Below, piece after piece: positions 1 through 5,506 of a stretch of 7,313 nucleotides of DNA. The position numbers and the translations under genes were made by a program. This DNA is from Armatimonadota bacterium. GTDB taxonomy: Bacteria > Armatimonadota > UBA10988 > DTZQ01. Position 1 is the stretch's first letter. Each line of letters begins with the position of its first letter. The stretch spans positions 1 to 7,313 of the forward strand of contig DTZQ01000108.1 of assembly GCA_012961305.1 (NCBI GenBank), in the 5' to 3' direction. The notes under the pieces were generated by a model. That model had not been told where the DNA came from and searched no databases. It worked only from the letters and a program-made list of their open reading frames with translations.

Positions 1-920
1 CCACCCGCCAGAGCGGCCCGCAGGGAGCCGTCCTGGGCTTCCAAGTGACGACGGGCCGTTTCGGCGTCCAGTCCTCTCAACAACATGAGGATGGCTGTTT
101 TGGCTGACCAGCCACCGGCTTCCAAGGCTGACCGGGCTGCGGCCTCGTCCACCCCTGCCGCCTGTTGCACCAGCCGTACGGCCCGCGTTCGCAGTTTGAG
201 GTTAGTGGCCTGCAGGTCCACCATCAAGTTGCCAAATACCTTGTGGCGGCGAATCAGGGCAGCGGTGCTTAGCATGTTCAGCACCATTTTCTGGGCCGTC
301 CCGGCTTTCAACCGGGTGGAGCCGGAGATGAGTTCCGGACCAGTTTCCACTTCAATGGCCAAGTCCACCACTGCCCGCAGGGGAGTGTTGCGGTTACAGG
401 CCAGCCCAACGGTCGTGGCTCCGCGCCGTTTGGCCTCTTGCACCGCCGCCAGCACGTAGGGGGTCCGGCCACTGGCCGTAATACCCACCACCACGTCCTT
501 CTCTCCCACCCCAGCCGCCGCTACCTGGGCCGCGCCAGCGGCGGCATCGTCCTCCGCCCCCTCCACCGACCGGATGAGCGCCGCTGGCCCCCCGGCCACA
601 AAAGCCCGTACCACCTCAGGAGGGAGGTTAAATGTGGGCCCACACTCTACCGCATCCAACATGCCCAACCGTCCGCTGGTGCCCGCACCGAAATAGAGTA
701 ATCGCCCACCCTGCGCCAGCCGGTCAGCAATAATTTCCACCGCTTGGGCAATCTGCGGCAGTGCTTGGCGCACGGCAGGGGCAACCGTGTGGTCCAGGTC
801 GTTCATTAGAGTCACAATTTCCAGCGGGGAGCGAGTGTCTAAGTCGGCGGCTGCCGGATGCGGTTGCTCCGTGGGCAATCGGTTCAAATCCTCTGCCGTT
901 CTGCTGTTTTCCGGAGCCAT
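1..920 (-). CDS. murQ: N-acetylmuramic acid 6-phosphate etherase MurQ, 3' end cut by the window edge
   Basis: MurQ cleaves the D-lactyl ether of cytoplasmic MurNAc-6-phosphate to give GlcNAc-6-phosphate and D-lactate during peptidoglycan recycling. Translating the minus strand from ATG 920-918 gives 306 codons without a stop. They align along the whole E. coli protein (298 aa) as I remember it, so only the last few residues should be missing. Visible landmarks are the SIS-domain sugar-phosphate motif FGAGTSGRLG (about residues 77-86), AVECGPT with Glu92 (E. coli catalytic Glu83), VEGAEDD with Glu123 (E. coli Glu114), ITASGRTPYV, GSTRLKAGTAQK and KVFGNLMVDL. ATG 920 is preferred, although GTG 926-924 lies two codons upstream in frame and the best GGAG is about 25 nt away, so the start is not certain. 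The gene is transcribed divergently from the operon at 1174 and has its own putative promoter at 1072-1100. Confidence 0.96.
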   Translation of the reverse strand, partial: MAPENSRTAEDLNRLPTEQPHPAAADLDTRSPLEIVTLMNDLDHTVAPAVRQALPQIAQAVEIIADRLAQGGRLLYFGAGTSGRLGMLDAVECGPTFNLPPEVVRAFVAGGPAALIRSVEGAEDDAAAGAAQVAAAGVGEKDVVVGITASGRTPYVLAAVQEAKRRGATTVGLACNRNTPLRAVVDLAIEVETGPELISGSTRLKAGTAQKMVLNMLSTAALIRRHKVFGNLMVDLQATNLKLRTRAVRLVQQAAGVDEAAARSALEAGGWSAKTAILMLLRGLDAETARRHLEAQDGSLRAALAG

Positions 921-922
921 AG

Positions 923-1018
923 TCACAGAATTTCAACCACCCCCACTCCTTCAGGGATATTTTTCGTAACGCGATGAAGAAATCCTCCTGCCCAAAGAAA
1001 AATTGGTTGAAAATCCAC
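923..1018 (-). CDS. Possible 31-codon leader ORF ahead of murQ
   Basis: A GTG-initiated frame (1018-1016) runs 31 codons to a TGA at 925-923, just upstream of the murQ ATG at 920. It contains AGGFLHRVTKN and ends VVEIL. A weak GGAG lies about 10 nt before the GTG. The putative murQ transcript would start near 1065 and so would carry this frame. If translated, it could couple ribosomes into murQ, whose own ribosome site is poorly placed. The frame is short, has no recognisable homologue and overlaps the leader motif at 957-991, so it may be fortuitous. Confidence 0.15.
   Translation of the reverse strand: MDFQPIFLWAGGFLHRVTKNIPEGVGVVEIL
957..991 (-). promoter_or_regulatory. Leader motif GCAGGAGGATTT-N13-CGAAAAATAT upstream of murQ
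   Basis: Read on the minus strand, the murQ leader contains GCAGGAGGATTT (991-980), 13 nt, then CGAAAAATAT (966-957), followed by AAGGAG some 25 nt before the murQ ATG. From memory, similar GCAGGA...CGAAnAT blocks recur between genes in thermophilic clostridial genomes. I cannot verify this here. Its function is unknown; it could be a leader-RNA element or an abundant dispersed motif. Confidence 0.3.
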
Positions 1019-1056
1019 AGTAGCGGTACTCCGAAGGCGTAAGGTTAAAACATCTA

Positions 1057-1070
1057 CCTCCGACAGGAGG
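1057..1070. repeat. Inverted repeat CCTCC-GACA-GGAGG
   Basis: This is a perfect 5-bp dyad with a 4-nt centre, just downstream of the leftward -10 box. The predicted murQ start site (about 1065) falls inside it, so it would not form an intact hairpin in the murQ RNA. It may act as a DNA-level protein site at the start of transcription. Its right arm also looks like a strong Shine-Dalgarno (AGGAGG) 10 nt before TTG 1081, an alternative start of the rightward gene that I reject. Confidence 0.35.
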
Positions 1071-1071
1071 A

Positions 1072-1100
1072 ATTGTACCATTGGAAGCCAAGATAATCAA
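1072..1100 (-). promoter_or_regulatory. Sigma70-type promoter for murQ
   Basis: On the minus strand the -35 hexamer is TTGATT (1100-1095) and the -10 hexamer is TACAAT (1077-1072), with an exact 17-nt spacer. Four of six and five of six bases match consensus. Transcription would start near 1065, leaving a leader of about 145 nt before the murQ ATG at 920. Its -35 box lies 2 bp from the -35 box of the rightward promoter. Confidence 0.6.
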
Positions 1101-1122
1101 GGTTGACATTCAACGACCCTTG
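1098..1122. promoter_or_regulatory. Operator-like dyad over the rightward -35 box
   Basis: The core is the perfect dyad GTTGA-CAT-TCAAC (1102-1114), which contains the TTGACA -35 hexamer. Outer arms CAAGG (1098-1102) and CCTTG (1118-1122) add a second, slightly asymmetric level of symmetry. A dimeric regulator bound here would block the rightward -35 and could touch the leftward -35 at 1095-1100. No regulator gene is present in the window, so the binding protein is unknown. Confidence 0.4.
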
Positions 1123-1131
1123 TTCTATAAT
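1103..1131 (+). promoter_or_regulatory. Perfect-consensus sigma70 promoter of the four-gene operon
   Basis: TTGACA (1103-1108) and TATAAT (1126-1131) match consensus in all twelve positions and are separated by exactly 17 nt. Transcription would begin about 1138, giving a leader of about 36 nt before ATG 1174. The promoter lies inside the upstream extension of the first gene's open frame, which is why that extension is not counted as coding. Confidence 0.8.
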
Positions 1132-1173
1132 GTGGTCAGGGAGGGGAAATTTACCCCTGGGGGAAAATTGAGC

Positions 1174-2247
1174 ATGGGCCTAAGCAAATATGACTTGGAC
1201 ACTCCGGCGCTCCTGCTTAATCAGGAAGCCTTGGAGCGTAACATCGCGAAGATGGCCGCCTGGTCGCAAGAGATGGACTGTGCGGTGCGCCCGCACTTTA
1301 AGGTTCACCGCACGGTGCGAATTGCCCGCCAGCAACTGGCGGCCGGAGCAGTGGGCATCACCTGCGCTAAACTGGCCGAGGCTGAGGTGCTGGCGGAACA
1401 CGGCGTGGAGAACGTGCTGTTAGCCAATGAGGTGGCCGGGGAACGGAAAATCAGCCGTCTGGTCAGCCTGGCCGAACGTATTAACTTCGTGGTCTTCGTG
1501 GACCACCTGGAAGTGACCCGACAAATTGCCCGCACTGCCCGCCGACGAGGGGTCACGGTGGAGGTGCTGGTGGAGGTGGACGTAGGTATGCACCGCTGCG
1601 GGGTGCCGCCGGGCCCCGAAGCAGTGCAACTGGCTCGCTTGGTAGCGCAGGAGGAAGGTTTGCGCTTTCGTGGTCTGGCCGCTTACGAAGGGCACCTGGT
1701 TGCTTTGGAACCCGGCCCAGAGAAAACACGTCAAATAAAAGAGGCCCTGCAGCCTTTGGGCGAACTGCGGGCCCAGTTGGAAGCAGAGGGCTTGCCGGTG
1801 GAAATGGTCTGTGCGGCTGGCACGGGCAGTTTCATGATTACCGGCACTTTGCCCTACGTGGATGAAGTCCACCCTGGAACTTATGCCCTCATGGATTTGC
1901 TCTACGCCAAGGCCGGCGCTCCCTTTGAGTTCGCCATGACCGTGCTGGCCACGGTTATCAGCAAGCGGCCTGGCCGGCTCATCACTGACGCAGGCTTGAA
2001 AGCCCTGCATCCAGTTTTCGGTTGGCCTCAGGTCGGGGGACAGGACAATTTGACGGTCCGCTTTCTCTCCGCGGAACACGGCGTGTTGAACGCGCAGGGC
2101 CAAACGGAAGTGCAGGTGGGCGACAAACTCGAATTCATACCTTATTACGCCGATGGAACTATCAACCTTTTCGAGCGTTGGTATGTGATAAGGGGGGAAG
2201 AGGTGGTGGATGTGTGGCCCATGGAGGCCCGGGGCTGCTCAAAGTAA
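1174..2247 (+). CDS. DSD1/D-threonine aldolase-like PLP enzyme (alanine racemase N-terminal fold)
   Basis: This is a 357-aa fold-type III PLP protein of the D-serine dehydratase/D-threonine aldolase family, whose members act on D-3-hydroxyamino acids. The N-terminal barrel opens with LDTPALLLN. RPHFKVH carries the expected Schiff-base Lys43, GITCAKLAEAEVL and VDVGMHRCGV follow, and the C-terminal domain has SAEHGVL and ends in DVWPMEARG. The metal site is atypical. Known enzymes have a His-x-Asp or His-x-Cys pair in P-x-H-x-D/C, but here it reads PYYAD, with Tyr325 for the His and Asp327 kept, so the substrate or metal use may differ. I chose ATG 1174 because it fits the family N-terminus, GGGGGAA lies just upstream, and the frame before it contains the consensus promoter. 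TTG 1081 would add 31 unconserved residues. It is the first operon gene, with 16 nt to the next. Exact reaction unknown. Confidence 0.88.
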   Translation: MGLSKYDLDTPALLLNQEALERNIAKMAAWSQEMDCAVRPHFKVHRTVRIARQQLAAGAVGITCAKLAEAEVLAEHGVENVLLANEVAGERKISRLVSLAERINFVVFVDHLEVTRQIARTARRRGVTVEVLVEVDVGMHRCGVPPGPEAVQLARLVAQEEGLRFRGLAAYEGHLVALEPGPEKTRQIKEALQPLGELRAQLEAEGLPVEMVCAAGTGSFMITGTLPYVDEVHPGTYALMDLLYAKAGAPFEFAMTVLATVISKRPGRLITDAGLKALHPVFGWPQVGGQDNLTVRFLSAEHGVLNAQGQTEVQVGDKLEFIPYYADGTINLFERWYVIRGEEVVDVWPMEARGCSK

Positions 2248-2263
2248 CCGTGGGGGTAAGACC

Positions 2264-3457
2264 GTGAAAGTACACATCCGCAACTTGCGGCCAGAAGAAG
2301 TAGCGGAGGTACAGGAACTTCTGGCGATTTCCTTTGTGGGACTGCAGGAGCATTACGCGGAGGCCCTAAGCGAGTATGCAGAGGAACCTTGGTACGGGCC
2401 GGAGAACGTGCTGGTGGCCGAAGCGGAAGGACGTCTGGTCGGTCACGTAGGAATCAAAGAGACCTCGGTGTGGATTGCCGGACAGCGGTTCCGCACGGCC
2501 AAAATCGGCTCCGTGTGCACTCATCCCGACTTTCGCCGCCAGGGTGTGGCTGCCCGGCTGATGCAGGCCGCCCGAAAACGGGCGCGCGGTTGCGAACTGT
2601 CCTCCCTCGACCCGGCGGGGGAAGAATGGATAGTGCGCTTCTACGAGCGATGTGGCTACGTGCAGGCGGTACGCAGTCAACCGATTTATCGGGTAGATGT
2701 GGAAGCCTTGGGCGAAATGCCTCCCCGGGTTCTGGTGCGTCCCGCCCGGCTGTCAGAGGCCCAGGGGCTTAACCGTATCTACAACGACTATTACCGCACG
2801 GTCAACGGAACCCTGGGTCGGACCACACGTTTTTGGGAACGGCGGCTGTGTCGGCGGCCCAAACTGTGGCTGAAGGGTCGGCCGGACTTCCTGGTGTTGG
2901 AAGGCCGCATCGGACCGGTAGGATATTTGGCGGTACTTCCCGAAGGAGAAGCCTGGCGGGTGCTGGAGTGGGCTACTCTGCCGGAGGGAGATGAGCAGGC
3001 GTTGGCACTCCTGGCCGACGTGGCCATGCCCGCCCGCCTCCATAAAGTGTCCTTTTTGGACGTGAACATTTCGCCCGCGGAGCGGCTTTTTAATCGCCTG
3101 GCGACTCTGAACCCTACAAATGTTTCCCCTCCAGCCAAATGGGTGATGCTGCAAGTGACCAATCCCTCCCTGTTTCGACCCAAGTTCGTTGCTGCTCTGG
3201 CCGACCGCCTGCCGCCGGGCAGTCAGATAAAGGAACAGGAGGGTCAAGTGGAGTTGACCTGCCCGACTACGCCGCGCCTCACACTTCGGGCCAGTTGGAG
3301 CCATTTGCTCTCCCTGCTCTACGACGGACGCATCTTGTCCCAGTTTCGGGAACGAAGGGAAATCACGGTGAGGCCCGACGAGGAAGTGGCCTGGCAGGCA
3401 GTGCGGGAGATTTTTCCGCCCACTATCTCCCATCGGCGGGAGATGGACGGATATTGA
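2264..3457 (+). CDS. Eis-like GNAT family N-acetyltransferase with SCP2-like C-terminus
   Basis: This 397-aa protein has the Eis-type layout. An N-terminal GNAT domain (about 1-150) has the acetyl-CoA motif CTHPDFRRQGVAARLM (85-100, with RRQGVA as the pyrophosphate loop) and FYERCGY (126-132). A second, degenerate GNAT domain (about 155-290) has the family pattern NGTLGRTTRFWE. A C-terminal part (about 300-397) contains LTLRASWSHLLSLLYDGR, typical of the SCP2-like region. Such proteins transfer acetyl from acetyl-CoA to amines; mycobacterial Eis acetylates aminoglycosides, but the natural substrate varies and is unknown here. GTG 2264 was chosen because it gives MKVHIRNLRPEE, a proper GNAT start, and GGGGGT sits 6-8 nt upstream. 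The open frame upstream overlaps the previous gene. It lies 16 nt after gene 1 and 12 nt before gene 3, so co-transcription is likely. Confidence 0.88.
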   Translation: MKVHIRNLRPEEVAEVQELLAISFVGLQEHYAEALSEYAEEPWYGPENVLVAEAEGRLVGHVGIKETSVWIAGQRFRTAKIGSVCTHPDFRRQGVAARLMQAARKRARGCELSSLDPAGEEWIVRFYERCGYVQAVRSQPIYRVDVEALGEMPPRVLVRPARLSEAQGLNRIYNDYYRTVNGTLGRTTRFWERRLCRRPKLWLKGRPDFLVLEGRIGPVGYLAVLPEGEAWRVLEWATLPEGDEQALALLADVAMPARLHKVSFLDVNISPAERLFNRLATLNPTNVSPPAKWVMLQVTNPSLFRPKFVAALADRLPPGSQIKEQEGQVELTCPTTPRLTLRASWSHLLSLLYDGRILSQFRERREITVRPDEEVAWQAVREIFPPTISHRREMDGY

Positions 3458-3469
3458 GGAGGATGAACT

Positions 3470-5506
3470 ATGGCAGAACGAGGGGAGCGATTAGTGATTG
3501 CCGGCTACGAGATTGGGGAGGAAGTGGGACGAGGGCCGTTGGGAAAGGTATATGCTGCGCGGCACCTCAAAACGGGCCAACAGGTCATCTTTCGCGGGTT
3601 TTCCCGCCCCCCAGAAGCGGACGACGAACATTGGCAACAGGCCATTGACCGCTTTACTCAGGAACTCACGGCCGCCGCCCGCCTGAACCATCCCAACATC
3701 GTCAAAGTTCTGGATTTCGGCGAGGAGCGGGGCCTGTATTACGTAGCCACTGAATACTTCCTGGCCCGTCCCGTGCGCCAAATCATTGACCAGGACGAGC
3801 GTTGGCCCCTACGCCGCATTCTGCCCCTCATGGCGCAAGTGCTGCGCGCCCTGGACTACGCCCAGGAGCAAGGTCTGGCCCACGGCGATATTACCCCCTA
3901 TAACCTGCTGGTGTTGGAAGACGGACAGGTTAAAGTCCTCAACTACGGCTTGGCCCACGTGCGTCATAAATTGGGCTCGCCCTACCTCTCTCCAGAGCAG
4001 TTGACCGGTTTCCCCGGCGACCGCCGTTCGGACATTTATGGACTGGGCGCGGTGGTGTACGAAATGCTCACCAAACAGCCGCCTTTCCAGGGCCGTACCG
4101 TAGAGGAAGTTTGCCGAGCCATCCAGTCTCAAACTCCCCCGCCCGTTCCCAACGTTCGTCCCTACTTCCAGGCCATTCTGGCCAAGATGCTGGCCAAGGA
4201 GCCGGAACACCGTTACCAAAGCGGTGAGGAGGTCTTAGACGACCTCGCCAACGAGCGCATTCCCGAGGGTTTCGCGCCGGAAGTGGCCCCGCCCACGCAG
4301 GTAGTAATTCCCTGGGAGGAAACTCACTACCAGGCGTCTCCCTCGCTGGCCGACTATCGCTTGGACGAAAGCGACCTACGGCAAATCCGACTGCGCATTT
4401 ACGAGCAGGAGCAGGCGCAACGGGCAAGGCGAGCCAAGTGGCGGTGGCGGCTGGCCGCAGCTGCCGTGTTCCTCTCGGGCTTTCTGTTCGTGCGTGACGG
4501 CCTCCGGTTGCCCCAGCGGGCTTCGCAGGCTGCCGTAGCGGTGCTGGAGGGTAGCCCGGAGGTGCGGCGGACCGGGGAAGAAGCCTGGCATCCGGTGAGG
4601 CCCGGCGTGGTGCTGAAGGCCGGGGAGAGGGTACGGACCGATGACCAATCGGCGGCCCTGCTGAAATTGGCTGACGGCGCGCGGGTGCGCTTGGGTGAGG
4701 ATAGCCTGCTCTTAGTGCGTCAGTTGGCCTTTGACCCTCAGACGGGCCGTCGGCCTCGAACGCTGGAACTGGAGCGAGGTCGCCTGCTGGCCCGCGTGCG
4801 CCCCCGGACTGATAGTCCCTTTGAAGTCGTGGTGCGCGGCACTGCGGTGCGGGTAAAAGGCACGCTTTTCGGGGTCCTCGCTGAGGAAAATAAGGACACT
4901 CTGATACAAACCTTGGAGGGAGTGGTGGAAGCCGTCTCCTCCGGCCAGGCGGAAACGGTAGCCGCGGGGCAGCAGGTGGCCGTGCCCTTGGGTCAGCCAC
5001 CTCTGGACCCCGAAACCCTCCCGGCGGAAGAGCAGGATAAATTGACCCAACTGGCAAAATCGCTGGAGGGCAACCTCTTAGACCTGCTGCGCGACGCCGT
5101 TTCCCTGGCTGAGGAACACACCGTCCTGCCCCTGGCCAACAAAATCGCTTCCTTGGCCGATTCCCTGCGGGCAGGAAAAGAGGCCACCGAAAAGGTCCTG
5201 ACCGGAGCAACGGACCTGGCCCAGGCCACGACCGCCATGCGGGCCATCTGTATGGCCCTGGAAGGCAGCCCTGAATATCCCCGCACCCTCACCTTAGACA
5301 CCCTGGAGGAACTGGGCTTCGACTCCGCCGGGGCGAACAAAATCCTCTCCTGTTTCGAGGGGAATCGGCTTGAATCCTACCGCTCCGACGGAAGGCACTA
5401 CGAATTCACCGCCCGGGCCAAAGACCCAGACCACACCCGCCTCATCGCCCGCGACGGCAAAATAAGGGTGGAAACCACCCCCTTCTCGGAGGGGAAGAGC
5501 CCGTGA
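3470..5506 (+). CDS. Transmembrane Ser/Thr pseudokinase-FecR fusion protein
   Basis: This is a 678-aa protein. Residues 12-265 are a PknB-like kinase fold: glycine-rich loop GRGPLG (20-25), alpha-C Glu65, HGDITPYN (138-145), SPEQ (174-177), SDIYGLG with Asp188, and Arg248. Key residues are altered. The VAIK lysine is Arg42 (VIFR), the catalytic-loop lysine is Thr142 and the DFG aspartate is Asn158 (NYG). The segment from NYG to SPEQ is only 13 residues, shorter than usual. Phosphotransfer is therefore doubtful although ATP could bind. Basic residues 321-327 precede one short membrane helix (about 328-341). A FecR domain follows (about 352-505), including WHPVRPGVVLKAGERVRT and FEVVVRGTAVRVKGT. 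The region 510-678 is helical then beta-rich, possibly a pseudopilin-like head. Predicted topology is kinase inside, FecR outside. ATG 3470 has GAGGAGG 7 nt upstream, and the end overlaps gene 4 by 4 nt. Confidence 0.9.
   Translation: MAERGERLVIAGYEIGEEVGRGPLGKVYAARHLKTGQQVIFRGFSRPPEADDEHWQQAIDRFTQELTAAARLNHPNIVKVLDFGEERGLYYVATEYFLARPVRQIIDQDERWPLRRILPLMAQVLRALDYAQEQGLAHGDITPYNLLVLEDGQVKVLNYGLAHVRHKLGSPYLSPEQLTGFPGDRRSDIYGLGAVVYEMLTKQPPFQGRTVEEVCRAIQSQTPPPVPNVRPYFQAILAKMLAKEPEHRYQSGEEVLDDLANERIPEGFAPEVAPPTQVVIPWEETHYQASPSLADYRLDESDLRQIRLRIYEQEQAQRARRAKWRWRLAAAAVFLSGFLFVRDGLRLPQRASQAAVAVLEGSPEVRRTGEEAWHPVRPGVVLKAGERVRTDDQSAALLKLADGARVRLGEDSLLLVRQLAFDPQTGRRPRTLELERGRLLARVRPRTDSPFEVVVRGTAVRVKGTLFGVLAEENKDTLIQTLEGVVEAVSSGQAETVAAGQQVAVPLGQPPLDPETLPAEEQDKLTQLAKSLEGNLLDLLRDAVSLAEEHTVLPLANKIASLADSLRAGKEATEKVLTGATDLAQATTAMRAICMALEGSPEYPRTLTLDTLEELGFDSAGANKILSCFEGNRLESYRSDGRHYEFTARAKDPDHTRLIARDGKIRVETTPFSEGKSP

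Noticed and set aside
1081..1173. N-terminal extension of the PLP enzyme from TTG 1081
   Set aside because: The segment contains a perfect promoter and does not look like the family N-terminus; ATG 1174 starts directly before LDTPALLLN.
1420..2103. Antisense frame of 227 codons opposite the PLP enzyme
   Set aside because: No recognisable domain; the plus strand encodes a conserved enzyme across the whole interval.
2210..2263. Upstream extension of the acetyltransferase frame overlapping the previous gene
   Set aside because: GTG 2264 has a ribosome site and gives the normal GNAT start; the extra residues lie in the coding end of the preceding gene in another frame.
4068..5210. Long antisense open frame of about 380 codons opposite the pseudokinase-FecR gene
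   Set aside because: It is rich in Pro/Arg/Ala with no motif, as expected for the shadow of a GC-rich gene; the opposite strand carries clear kinase and FecR motifs.
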